A stretch of DNA of 60,626 nucleotides from an uncultured Roseateles sp. (GTDB lineage Bacteria > Pseudomonadota > Gammaproteobacteria > Burkholderiales > Burkholderiaceae_C), in NCBI RefSeq assembly GCF_913777145.1, contig NZ_CAJYPS010000001.1, positions 118,320 to 178,945 on the forward strand, read 5' to 3'. A program made the position numbers and the translations under genes. Below, piece by piece: positions 45,465 through 53,515 of the stretch. The notes under the pieces were generated by a model that was not told the DNA's origin, searched no databases, and saw nothing but the letters and a program-made list of their open reading frames with translations. The stretch's first letter is position 1; each line of letters begins with the position of its first letter.

Positions 45465-47744
45465 TTAGGCCTTGACACCGCTCACGCCGGGCTCGGCCGC
45501 GGGTGCAAGATTGGAAAATGATAGCGAAACTTGCGCACCAATCGCGGGAGCTTCGTACCCGCTATCCAGGGGAAAGCCCGTATCCATCGCAGGATGGAGG
45601 TTGCGCAGGCTGATGCGAGCGCCGTGTTCATCGGCGATCTTCTTCACGACAGCAAGACCCAGGCCAGTTCCCTTGCTCTTGGTCGTCACATAGGGTTCGA
45701 AGGCGCGCTTGAGCACCTTGTCGGCAAAGCCCGGGCCGTTGTCGCGGATGCTGAGGCGCACCGAGCGCGGCTCGCCGCCGGGTGTGAGGCCCAGGCTGGT
45801 GCTGACCGTCACATGCCCCTCGGGACCGCGATCCTGCACCGCATCCAGCGCGTTCTGCACCAGGTTGTGGATGACCTGGCGCAGCTGGGTGGCGTCCCCA
45901 CGTATGGCGGGCAGCTCGGGCACCAGCTCGGCCGTGAGGCGGCCCTGCTCCTGCGGCTCTGCATAAAGGCTCAACACCTCGGCCACCAGCTCGTTGAGGT
46001 CCAGCGGATGCAGCTGGGCCGAGGGCAGGCGGGCGTAGTCGCGGAACTCGTTGACCAGCTGCTTCATCGCCTGCACCTGGTTCACGATGGTGGCCACCGA
46101 GCGGATCAGCATGGCCTGGTCCGTGCCCTCCAGCTTGGCTTCCAGCTTGTGCTGCAGGCGCTCGGCCGAGAGCTGTATGGGCGTGAGCGGGTTCTTGATC
46201 TCGTGGGCCAGGCGGCGCGCGACCTCGCTCCAGGCGGCCGAGCGCTGGGCCGACACCACCTCGGAGATGTCGTCGAACACCATCAGCCGGGCCGACTGCG
46301 GCAGCGGCGCGCCGCGCACCAGCAGGGTCAGCGGGTCCTGGCTGGGGTCCAGCCTCACCTCGAACGCCTCCTGCCAGTGGTCGCGCTCGCCGCTGTCGGG
46401 GTTGATGTGACGCTCGAAGCGCTGTGCGATCGCGGCGGCGAACTCGGCCAGCTGCGGCACCTCGTGCAGCGGCCGGCCCGCGAAGGCCGACAGCGGCAGG
46501 CGCAGGATGCGCGTGGCGCCGGGGTTCACGCTCTCGATCAGGCCGTCGGCATCGAACACGATGACGCCAGCCGTGAGGTTGTCCAGGATGGTCTGCAGGT
46601 GGGTGCGCGCGCTCTCCAGCTCGGCCACGCTGCGCTGCACCTGCTCGCGCGCATCGGCGAGCTGGCCGGTCATGTCGGCGAAGGAGCGGGTCAGGCCGCC
46701 CAGCTCGTCACGCGTGCCCAGCACCGGCCGCACCGACAGATCGCCCGCCGCCACCTGGCGCACGCCGTCGGCCAGCAGCAGCAGCGGCCGCGCGAGCTGG
46801 TTGCCCAGCGTGACCGCCAGCAGCAGCGCCGCGAACACCGCCAGGATCAGCACCAGCGTCAGCGTACCCAGATACATGCGACGCAGACCCACGCGCTCCA
46901 GCGAGCGCTGCTGGTATTCGTTGTTGGCGTTCTGCACCGCCAGCGCATTGCTCAGCACGCTGGCCGGGATGCGCTGCACCACCATCAGGTAGCGCTCGCC
47001 CAGGCCCAGGCGCAGCTCGGTGTTGGGCAGCAGCGCCAGCGCGCGGATCTGTGCGCCGCCCTGCAGTGCCGCCGTGTCGTCCTCCAGGCCCTCCAGCTGG
47101 CTGGCCGTGCCGCTGCCACGCGCCTGGCGCAGCATCGCGGGCGCGGGGCGGTCGGGCGTCAGCTGGCGCGCGTCACCGCCGCTCTCCATCAGGATCTGGC
47201 CATTGCCGCCCACCAGCGCCACGGTGCGCGCGCCCAGCTTGTCGCGCAGGCGCTCCAGTGCCAGCAGCTGCGGCACACCGGCATCGGCCAGGCCATCGGC
47301 GGCATCCCGGGTCTTGGCGGTCAGGTCGGCCACCATGCCGTCCAACGTGCCGCGGCCGAGGTTGAGGCCGGCCTCCAGCGCACTGGCCAGGCGCACGTCG
47401 AACCAGGTTTCGATGCTGCGGTTCACGAACTGGTAGGACACCGCGTAGATCAGCACGCCGGGCACCACGCCCACCATCGCGAAGATGCCTGCCAGCTTGA
47501 ACAGCAGCCGGCTGCCGAAGCGGCCCTGGCGCACCCGCACCACCAGCTGCACCGCGGCCACCAGGATGACCAGCGTCAGCACCACGGCCACCGCCACGTT
47601 GACCCAGTACAGCCAGTGGTAGTGACGCTCGAAGAAGCCGCGCGGCGTGGTCGAACCTATGGAGAGCAGGAAGGCCAGCACACCCGCCACGCCGGTGATG
47701 GTCACCAGCGAGATCACCCACCCCCACCGAGACCAGCGCGTCAT
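45465..47744 (-). CDS. ntrY: NtrY-like sensor histidine kinase
   Basis: 759 residues. Three N-terminal membrane helices (about 8-30, 43-70, 83-105), a periplasmic part, a further helix (LTLVLILAVFAALLLAV), HAMP domain (LLLLADGVRQVAAGDLSVRP), PAS domain (LDNLTAGVIVFDADGLIESV), then HisKA with phospho-His in RRLAHEIKNPLTPIQLSAERL and HATPase with NLVQNALDA, DNGPGF and GTGLGLAVVKKI. It senses an unknown envelope or redox signal and phosphorylates the NtrX-like regulator. The start overlaps the DUF4390 gene by 4 bp. Confidence 0.95.
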   Translation of the reverse strand: MTRWSRWGWVISLVTITGVAGVLAFLLSIGSTTPRGFFERHYHWLYWVNVAVAVVLTLVILVAAVQLVVRVRQGRFGSRLLFKLAGIFAMVGVVPGVLIYAVSYQFVNRSIETWFDVRLASALEAGLNLGRGTLDGMVADLTAKTRDAADGLADAGVPQLLALERLRDKLGARTVALVGGNGQILMESGGDARQLTPDRPAPAMLRQARGSGTASQLEGLEDDTAALQGGAQIRALALLPNTELRLGLGERYLMVVQRIPASVLSNALAVQNANNEYQQRSLERVGLRRMYLGTLTLVLILAVFAALLLAVTLGNQLARPLLLLADGVRQVAAGDLSVRPVLGTRDELGGLTRSFADMTGQLADAREQVQRSVAELESARTHLQTILDNLTAGVIVFDADGLIESVNPGATRILRLPLSAFAGRPLHEVPQLAEFAAAIAQRFERHINPDSGERDHWQEAFEVRLDPSQDPLTLLVRGAPLPQSARLMVFDDISEVVSAQRSAAWSEVARRLAHEIKNPLTPIQLSAERLQHKLEAKLEGTDQAMLIRSVATIVNQVQAMKQLVNEFRDYARLPSAQLHPLDLNELVAEVLSLYAEPQEQGRLTAELVPELPAIRGDATQLRQVIHNLVQNALDAVQDRGPEGHVTVSTSLGLTPGGEPRSVRLSIRDNGPGFADKVLKRAFEPYVTTKSKGTGLGLAVVKKIADEHGARISLRNLHPAMDTGFPLDSGYEAPAIGAQVSLSFSNLAPAAEPGVSGVKA

Positions 47745-48304
47745 GGCTTGAGGCCGAAGTCCGTTCCGAGCTCGCGCCGGGCTTCGACGCTGAGCGCAAA
47801 GCCCGACTGCAGGCCGATCTGCATAGGCCGGGGCAGTTGGGTGACGTCCAGCTTGTAGCTGAACTCCAGGTAGTAGCGGCCGTCGTCCTCGATGTCACGC
47901 GGCTCGGCAATGCGCCAGGCGCTCTGGGTACGCAGCGAAGCCAGCGCCTCGGCCAGGCCGGGAAAGCTCTGGTGCAGTCCGCCAGACGAGACCCGGTACT
48001 GGCGGGTCAGGGGTTGCCAGGCCAGCCGCCACACACGCTCGGCACGGCCCACCAGCGCATCGCGCCAGTACCAGCGGCTGCGCATCACCTGCGCCTCGGC
48101 CACGAAGTACAGCGGCACACCCTTGTGCAACGCGTCTTCCGCGGCGCGGCTGAGCTCGAAGCGCGTCTGGAAGCTCAGCTCCAGGCCGTCGTCGGCGCGC
48201 CGGGTGGCCAGCTGGGCCAGCTCCACGCCGTCGGCACGCACCGGCCCGACCCACAGGGCGAGCAGCGCGAGGCACAGCGCGGCGATGACGGCACGGACGG
48301 ACAA
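47741..48304 (-). CDS. DUF4390 exported protein
   Basis: 187 residues with signal peptide (about 24, VRADG). Conserved pattern LSFQTRFELSRAAEDALHKGVPLYFVAEAQV, RRWYW-like SRWYWRD, and RVWRLAWQPLTRQYRVSSGG is typical of DUF4390, found between rsmB and ntrY in betaproteobacteria. It overlaps ntrY by 4 bp and follows rsmB by 1 bp, so the four genes form one operon. It may feed an envelope signal to NtrY; this is inference from context. Confidence 0.9.
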   Translation of the reverse strand: MSVRAVIAALCLALLALWVGPVRADGVELAQLATRRADDGLELSFQTRFELSRAAEDALHKGVPLYFVAEAQVMRSRWYWRDALVGRAERVWRLAWQPLTRQYRVSSGGLHQSFPGLAEALASLRTQSAWRIAEPRDIEDDGRYYLEFSYKLDVTQLPRPMQIGLQSGFALSVEARRELGTDFGLKP

Positions 48305-48305
48305 C

Positions 48306-49658
48306 TCAGGTCTTGTGGATCAGGGCGTAGAAGAAGCCGTCGAGCGTCGACGGCCGCGGGGTCGCGCCATTGTCGGCCAGGGGCAGCAGGTGGCCGGTGA
48401 ACCCGGGTACATCCAGGGAACGGGCGTCGGGCCGGCGTTGCAAAAACGCGTCGAGCTGGGCCTGACCTTCGGCGCGGAACACCGAGCAGGTCGCATACAC
48501 CAGGCGCCCGCCCGACTTGAGCGTGGGCCACAGCGCGTCCAGCAGCTCGGCCTGGATACGGGCCAGCGCGGTGATGTCGTCGGCGCGGCGCAGCCAGCGC
48601 ACGTCCGGGTGGCGGCGCACGATGCCCGAGGCGCTGCAGGGCGCGTCCAGCAGGATGGCGTCAAAGGGCTGGCCGTCCCACCAGGCGGCGGTCTGGCGCG
48701 CGTCGGCCGCCTTCAGCGTGGCGCGCTGGCCCACGCGGGCCAGCGTGTCCTGCACGCGCGCCAGGCGCTGGGCGTCGGCATCCAGCGCGGTGAGGTCCAG
48801 GTCTTGCAGCTCCAGCAGGTGCGCGGTCTTGCCGCCGGGCGCCGAGCAGGCGTCCAGCACGCGAGCGCCGGCGGGCAGTGCCGGCAGGCCCGCATGCGCG
48901 CCCAGCAGCAACGGCGCGGCCAGCTGGGCGGCGGCGTCCTGCACCGACACCCAGCCCTGCGCAAAGCCGGGCAGCGCCTGCACCGGCTGGGGCTTGTCCA
49001 GCAGCACGCCCTGGGGCGTGACACCACCCAGCGCACGCGCGCCCATGCCCTGCTCCGCGAGCCGCGCCACATAGGCGTCGGCATCCAGTTGGCGGGCATT
49101 GACCCGCAGCGTCATCGGCGGGGCCAGGTTGTTCGCGGCCAGCATGGCCTGCCACTGGGCGGGCCAGTCCTGGCGCAGCTTCTCCACCCACCAGGCGGGG
49201 TGGTTGTAGGCGCCCAGCGGGTCGTGCTGGGCGGCGGCCACCAGCGCGGCGCGCTCGCGCAGGAAGCGCCGCAGCACCGCGTTGATGAAGCCGGCACTGG
49301 CCGGCGCACGCTGCTTGGCGGCCTTGACCGCCTGGTCCACCAGCGTGTGGTCGGCATACATGGGCGCGGCGCCGTCGGCCTCGGGCCACAGCAGCGCCAG
49401 TGCGCACAGCAGCAGGCCGTCCACGCGCGGCGGCGGCGTCTTGGGCGCCAGCCGGGTACGCAGCGCCTGGGCCGAGCCCAGGCGGCGCAGCACCGCAAAG
49501 CTCAGCGCCTGCGTGCCCGGGCGCAGCTCGGCCGGCACGCGCGCCAGCAGCTCGGTCAGCGAGCGCCCGTCACGCACGCCCTGCACCGCGTCGGCCGCCT
49601 GCAGCAGCAGGCGATGAAGCGAGGCTGAAGCGGGCGAGGTCTTGGGGCTATCGGTCAT
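48306..49658 (-). CDS. rsmB: 16S rRNA (cytosine-967-C5)-methyltransferase RsmB
   Basis: 450 residues from the ATG read from 49658 (MTDSPKTSP); the longer frame to 49754 lacks family likeness and overlaps folE. The NusB-like RNA-binding domain covers about 1-140 (DGRSLTELLARVPAELRPG, ALALLWPE). The SAM-dependent domain has VLDACSAPGGKTAHLLEL, LLDAPCSASGIVRRHPD and the two catalytic Cys, one in DAPCSASG and one in YATCSVF. It methylates C967 of 16S rRNA. It heads the operon with DUF4390 and ntrYX. Confidence 0.95.
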   Translation of the reverse strand: MTDSPKTSPASASLHRLLLQAADAVQGVRDGRSLTELLARVPAELRPGTQALSFAVLRRLGSAQALRTRLAPKTPPPRVDGLLLCALALLWPEADGAAPMYADHTLVDQAVKAAKQRAPASAGFINAVLRRFLRERAALVAAAQHDPLGAYNHPAWWVEKLRQDWPAQWQAMLAANNLAPPMTLRVNARQLDADAYVARLAEQGMGARALGGVTPQGVLLDKPQPVQALPGFAQGWVSVQDAAAQLAAPLLLGAHAGLPALPAGARVLDACSAPGGKTAHLLELQDLDLTALDADAQRLARVQDTLARVGQRATLKAADARQTAAWWDGQPFDAILLDAPCSASGIVRRHPDVRWLRRADDITALARIQAELLDALWPTLKSGGRLVYATCSVFRAEGQAQLDAFLQRRPDARSLDVPGFTGHLLPLADNGATPRPSTLDGFFYALIHKT

Positions 49659-49698
49659 TCCGACAGTGTAGGAGGGGGTTTCCCCGCACAATGCCTTC

Positions 49699-50406
49699 AT
49701 GGACGACAAGCCCTCCTCGACGACGCCGGCCACGGTCCCCGTGTCCGAGCGCATACGCTACCGCCTGGTCTCGGCCGGGTGCCGCCACCATGCCAACGAC
49801 AACATCGCGGCCTTCATCCAGCCCGGCGAGCTCGACGAGCTGCAGGCCGAGGTGCAGGCCAAGATGCAGGAGGTGCTGAAGAGCCTGGTCATAGACACCG
49901 ACAGCGACCACAACACGCAGGAGACCGCCAAGCGCGTCGCCAAGATGTTTCTGCGCGAGGTGTTTGCCGGCCGCTATGCCCAGGCGCCCAGCGTCACCGA
50001 GTTCCCCAACGTGAGCCGGCTCAACGAGCTGATGATCGTGGGCCCCATCACCGTGCGCAGCGCCTGCTCCCACCACCTGTGCCCCATCATGGGCAAGGTC
50101 TGGATAGGCCTGCTGCCCAACGAGCACTCCAACCTCATCGGCCTGTCCAAGTATGCGCGGCTGTGCGACTGGATCATGAGCCGCCCGCAGATCCAGGAGG
50201 AGGCCGTCACCATGCTGGCCAACGAGCTGCAGGAACGCGTGCAGCCCGACGGCCTGGCCCTGGTGATGGAGGCCGACCACTTCTGCATGCACTGGCGCGG
50301 CGTGAAGGACAACGAGTCCAAGATGACCAACAGCGTGATGCGGGGCGCCTTCCTGAAGGACGCCAACCTGCGCCGCGAATTCCTGTCGCTGATCTCCAAA
50401 GGTTGA
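49699..50406 (+). CDS. folE: GTP cyclohydrolase I
   Basis: 235 residues, full length. Catalytic and zinc residues are in SACSHHLCPIMGKVWIGLLP (Cys, His) and DHFCMHWRGVKD (Cys). The core EFPNVSRLNELMIVGPITVRS and IGLSKYARL are as in other FolE. It turns GTP into dihydroneopterin triphosphate for folate and pterin synthesis. It is divergent from rsmB with 40 bp between starts. A BLUF gene follows after 5 bp and is very likely co-transcribed. Confidence 0.95.
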   Translation: MDDKPSSTTPATVPVSERIRYRLVSAGCRHHANDNIAAFIQPGELDELQAEVQAKMQEVLKSLVIDTDSDHNTQETAKRVAKMFLREVFAGRYAQAPSVTEFPNVSRLNELMIVGPITVRSACSHHLCPIMGKVWIGLLPNEHSNLIGLSKYARLCDWIMSRPQIQEEAVTMLANELQERVQPDGLALVMEADHFCMHWRGVKDNESKMTNSVMRGAFLKDANLRREFLSLISKG

Positions 50407-50411
50407 GAACC

Positions 50412-50834
50412 ATGCTCGTCCGCCTGATGTACGCCAGCCGCGCGACCGCGGCCACCACCGACGCCGACCTGGCCGCCATCCTCAAGGCCTCGCGCGAGCA
50501 CAACCCGGCCGAGGGCATCACCGGCCTGCTGTGCTTTGCCGACGGCGTGTTCGTGCAGGTGCTGGAGGGCGGCCGCAATGCGGTGAATGCGCGCTACAAG
50601 CGCATCGTGCAGGACGAGCGCCACCGCGACGTGATCCTGCTGGGCTACGAGGAGATCACCGAGCGCGGCTTCCCCGGCTGGACCATGGGCCAGGTCAACC
50701 TGCACCGGCTCAACCCGGCGCTGGTGCTGAAGTACTGCGAGACCGGCAAGCTGGACCCCTACGCGATGAGCGGCCCCGCCATGGCCGCACTGTTCCGCGA
50801 GATGTGCGCGTCGGGCGCGATCGCGGTCAGCTGA
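50412..50834 (+). CDS. BLUF-domain blue-light receptor (short type)
   Basis: 140 residues, a stand-alone BLUF protein. FAD-site residues known from AppA/PixD are in place: Tyr7 (LVRLMYAS), Asn31 (HNPAEGITGLL), Gln49 (GVFVQVLEG), and the Trp90-x-Met92 pair (PGWTMGQV). The C-terminal helix region KYCETGKLDPYAMSGPAMAALF gives the typical short-BLUF cap. Light should rewire the Tyr-Gln-flavin hydrogen bonds and pass a signal to a separate partner. Five bases after folE, so made together with it. Confidence 0.93.
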   Translation: MLVRLMYASRATAATTDADLAAILKASREHNPAEGITGLLCFADGVFVQVLEGGRNAVNARYKRIVQDERHRDVILLGYEEITERGFPGWTMGQVNLHRLNPALVLKYCETGKLDPYAMSGPAMAALFREMCASGAIAVS

Positions 50835-51093
50835 GAGCAGCCCGGAACGGCCCGCTGCGCGGTCACGCGACGCGACATCGGGCCATCGGAAGTTGAGACG
50901 GCGGGCCGGCTGCAGTTGAGCGGTGGTGGCCACGGGCGGTGCTGATGCAGTGAGCCAACGTCGGGCGAAAGGCCTGCAGGCGGTATGCCGTGAGGCACTC
51001 CGCGTTCTTGCGTGTTGACACCCTGCAACCTCGCACAGCGGCTTCACCTCCTCCTGTGAAATGCGCCCGCGTTTGCGACGCCCAGCCCCCCTG

Positions 51094-51103
51094 GCCAGCG
51101 CAG
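51094..51103 (+). repeat. Left copy of a 10-bp direct repeat flanking the membrane cassette
   Basis: GCCAGCGCAG is identical to 52183-52192 in direct orientation. The two copies frame a segment of lower GC holding two unknown genes. It could be a target-site duplication or an att remnant, or chance in GC-rich DNA. Confidence 0.4.
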
Positions 51104-51112
51104 ACCCAGCGC

Positions 51113-51118
51113 TAGAGT
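51113..51118 (+). promoter_or_regulatory. Putative -10 box TAGAGT before the membrane cassette
   Basis: Same hexamer as before the two diguanylate cyclases. It lies 34 bp upstream of the GTG start. No clear -35 is visible. Confidence 0.3.
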
Positions 51119-51152
51119 CGCCCTAACTTACAAAAGCTTAGGAACGGCGACC

Positions 51153-51773
51153 GTGGCGAACTGGCTGAAAGACGAGATCGATCACGCAGCAGACAAATTG
51201 GGGGAAGTCGTCCGGACCGCCGCCCAGGAGATCGGCGAGCAGAGACGCCTCACCAAAGAAGATCTGCAGGACCTGGTCCTCTTCGCTGCACGCGAGTTCG
51301 GCAACACCTTGGACCAGCGCATAGAGCGGGCCAAGCAGGAGACGTCAGAACTGGTCACGCACAAGCTGACCGAGTTCACAGACAAGCTGAAGGATGCTGC
51401 CGAGATCCAGAAGAAGACGGCACTACGCAACGCGGCCGTGGGCGTCGGCGCAGCGATTCTCGTGAGTCTGGTTTCGCTGATCTTCAAGCAGCGCTTGGGC
51501 GGGGCGCTGGATGCACTGGACGTGTACCGGTCCTTGATGTTCGCCATTGCGGCTGGCTATCTCGCCGTGATGCTCTACCGCCTCGTCAGAAAGTATTTTT
51601 CAGCGCCCGACCTGACGCGGAACGCGGTGGTGGTGGGCGCCTCGTATCTCGAGATCCTCCGACCCAAGGGGCTGGGCATGCACCTGGCACTGTTCATCCT
51701 GGCAATGCTGGGGTGGTTGGTCTTGAACGAGTCCGAGGCAATCGCTGCCTTCCTGCATCAACTCAAAACCTAA
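51153..51773 (+). CDS. Membrane protein of unknown function with N-terminal coiled coil
   Basis: 206 residues from a GTG start preceded by AGGAACGG. The first about 95 residues are charged, helical and coiled-coil-like (LGEVVRTAAQEIGEQRRLTKEDLQ, ERAKQETSELVTHKLTEFTD). Three hydrophobic segments follow (about 98-112, 123-145, 178-198). Its composition is clearly less GC-rich and its codon choice differs from neighbours. The next gene starts 4 bp after its stop. No family is recognised; the look is that of small two-gene membrane cassettes of accessory regions. Confidence 0.75.
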   Translation: MANWLKDEIDHAADKLGEVVRTAAQEIGEQRRLTKEDLQDLVLFAAREFGNTLDQRIERAKQETSELVTHKLTEFTDKLKDAAEIQKKTALRNAAVGVGAAILVSLVSLIFKQRLGGALDALDVYRSLMFAIAAGYLAVMLYRLVRKYFSAPDLTRNAVVVGASYLEILRPKGLGMHLALFILAMLGWLVLNESEAIAAFLHQLKT

Positions 51774-51777
51774 CGTC

Positions 51778-52182
51778 ATGTCCTACCTGCCACTGCTGAA
51801 GGCCGTCCTTCCCTTCATCGCACCCGTCATCAGCGCCACGGCGCCCATATTCACCCGCAACTCCTCAAGCGAGAGCCCAGACGACAAGACGCAGGCCAAG
51901 CAAATCGCCGAGCTTCAGAACGCCGTAGAGACCAACGGCCAATCGGTGCGAATGCTGGCCGAGCAGTTCCAGAAGGTTGTCGAAGCCGTCGACGCACGCC
52001 AACTGCCCGAGCCAGGCGAAATACAGCGACTGCAGTCACAGCAGCAGCAACTGCTGCAGGATCAGAGCCACCAAACCGGAGCGCTTCAGAAACTGGTCAA
52101 AGACGTGCAGATCACCAAGGCGCTGGCGGCCATTGCGCTGGTACTGGCTGCGGCGGCCGTTGCCCTGATCCTCGTCAAGTAA
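51778..52182 (+). CDS. Small coiled-coil protein with hydrophobic ends, unknown function
   Basis: 134 residues. An N-terminal hydrophobic stretch (LLKAVLPFIAPVISATAPIF), a long polar coiled coil rich in Gln (ELQNAVETNGQSVRMLAEQF, EIQRLQSQQQQLLQDQ) and a C-terminal membrane helix (ALAAIALVLAAAAVALILV). Both ends may insert in the membrane with the coil in between. It shares the lower GC content of the preceding gene and is surely co-transcribed. The two coiled coils could interact. Confidence 0.72.
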   Translation: MSYLPLLKAVLPFIAPVISATAPIFTRNSSSESPDDKTQAKQIAELQNAVETNGQSVRMLAEQFQKVVEAVDARQLPEPGEIQRLQSQQQQLLQDQSHQTGALQKLVKDVQITKALAAIALVLAAAAVALILVK

Positions 52183-52192
52183 GCCAGCGCAG
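52183..52192 (+). repeat. Right copy of the 10-bp direct repeat
   Basis: GCCAGCGCAG begins at the base after the stop codon of the second cassette gene and matches 51094-51103 exactly. A short GC hairpin (GCCCC-GCAA-GGGGC, 52204-52217) follows, without a T-run. Confidence 0.4.
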
Positions 52193-52231
52193 CTTCGCGA
52201 TCCGCCCCGCAAGGGGCAGCAGGTCCCCACA

Positions 52232-52786
52232 CTAGAGCGAGCGCGCGTCGCTGAAGCCGTAGAGATTGGCCAGCACCCGGGTCGGGAACTGGTGCAGCGC
52301 CTCGTTGTACTGCGTGACCGCCTGGTTGAAGACCTGGCGCGTGAACGCACGCTGGCGCTCCACCAGCTTGAGCTCGGTCACCAGGCCGTCGATGTCGGTC
52401 TCGCTGCGCAGCTCGGCATGGTGGTCCAGCAGCGACAGCAGCCGCGTCAGCGCAGCCCCCTGCAAGGCACTGGCCACCGCCAGGCTGCCCACCGGGTCGG
52501 GCGACCAGGGTTTGGGGCGGGCGGCCTGCGCGGCCGCCTGGGCCTCGGCCTGGGCACCGGCCAGCGCATCGAAGGTGGCCTGCTCGGTGGGCAGGCGCGG
52601 TGCCACCTGGGCCAGCAGCCGGTCGCTCAGCTCGGCACGCGCCTTCAGGTGGGCGTCGTGCTGGGTGAAGGCGTCGCCGATCGCATTGCGCAGCGCCATC
52701 AGCCGGTTGTAGGCGCCCACGCCCCAGAAGAACAGCAGCGCGCCGACGACCACGCCGGCCGTCTCCCAGTTGAGCCAGGCGTTCAT
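52232..52786 (-). CDS. LemA-family membrane protein
   Basis: 184 residues from the ATG read from 52786. One N-terminal membrane helix ([19 protein letters not shown]) followed by the LemA-type helical bundle: [25 protein letters not shown] near the start and [22 protein letters not shown] near the end, which is the family hallmark. LemA proteins sit in the inner membrane with the bundle outside; the precise role is unknown. Its start overlaps the queC stop by 4 bp. Confidence 0.88.
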   Translation of the reverse strand: MNAWLNWETAGVVVGALLFFWGVGAYNRLMALRNAIGDAFTQHDAHLKARAELSDRLLAQVAPRLPTEQATFDALAGAQAEAQAAAQAARPKPWSPDPVGSLAVASALQGAALTRLLSLLDHHAELRSETDIDGLVTELKLVERQRAFTRQVFNQAVTQYNEALHQFPTRVLANLYGFSDARSL

Positions 52787-53499
52787 GCCGACCCGGCGCG
52801 GTAATTGGCGTAGCCGCGCGCGCGCAGCTCGCAGGCCGGGCAGTGGCCGCAGCCATGGCCCCAGTCGTGCAGCTCGCCGCGCTCGCCCAGGTAGCAGGTG
52901 TGGGTGTCCTCGACGATGAGCTTGACCAGCGCCTCGCCGCCCAGCTGCTCGGCCAGCGCCCAAGTGGCGGCCTTGTCGATGAACATCAGCGGCGTGTCCA
53001 GCGTCATGGGCGCGTCCAGGCCCAGGCTCAGCGCCACCTGCATCGCCTTCATGGTGTTGTCGCGGCAGTCCGGGTAGCCGGAGAAGTCGGTCTCGCACAT
53101 GCCCCCCACCAGCACGCTGGCGCTGCGCCGGTAGGCCAGCGTGGCGGCAAAGGTTAGGAACAGCAGGTTGCGGCCCGGCACAAAGGTGTTGGGCAGGCCG
53201 TTGGCCTGCAGCTCGATCGCGCGCTCGCTGGTCAGCGCGGTGTCGCTGATCTGGCCCAGCAGCGACAGGTCCAGCAGGTGGTCTTCGCCCAGCTTGGCGG
53301 CCCAGTCCGGCCGCAGCGCCGCGATGCGTTCGCGCACCACGGCGCGGCAGTCCAGCTCGATGCGGTGGCGCTGGCCATAGTCGAAGCCCAGGGTCTCGAC
53401 CTGGGCGTAGCGGTCCAGCGCCCAGGCGAGCGTGGTGGTGGAGTCCTGGCCACCAGAGAACAGGACCAGGGCTTTGCGGGAGTCGGTTGCTGCGTTCAC
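52783..53499 (-). CDS. queC: 7-cyano-7-deazaguanine synthase QueC
   Basis: 238 residues. The PP-loop ATP motif [18 protein letters not shown] opens the protein. The substrate region [11 protein letters not shown], the [14 protein letters not shown] loop and the zinc-binding CxxCxxC in [11 protein letters not shown] with an upstream Cys (THTCYLGE) are all present. It makes preQ0 from 7-carboxy-7-deazaguanine using ammonia and ATP, for queuosine tRNA modification. Other que genes are not in the window. Confidence 0.96.
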   Translation of the reverse strand: MNAATDSRKALVLFSGGQDSTTTLAWALDRYAQVETLGFDYGQRHRIELDCRAVVRERIAALRPDWAAKLGEDHLLDLSLLGQISDTALTSERAIELQANGLPNTFVPGRNLLFLTFAATLAYRRSASVLVGGMCETDFSGYPDCRDNTMKAMQVALSLGLDAPMTLDTPLMFIDKAATWALAEQLGGEALVKLIVEDTHTCYLGERGELHDWGHGCGHCPACELRARGYANYRAGSA

Positions 53500-53515
53500 G
53501 GCAGCAGTCTAGAGC

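Larger units (their letters stand above)
50835..51152. other. 318-bp gene-free stretch between the BLUF gene and the low-GC cassette
   Basis: No frame with a ribosome-binding site is seen. From about 51060 on the composition drops in GC. The stretch includes GCCAGCGCAG at 51094-51103, which recurs directly after the cassette at 52183-52192, a TAGAGT box at 51113-51118, and AGGAA just before the GTG start of the next gene. The first 200 bp look like decayed sequence. Confidence 0.6.
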
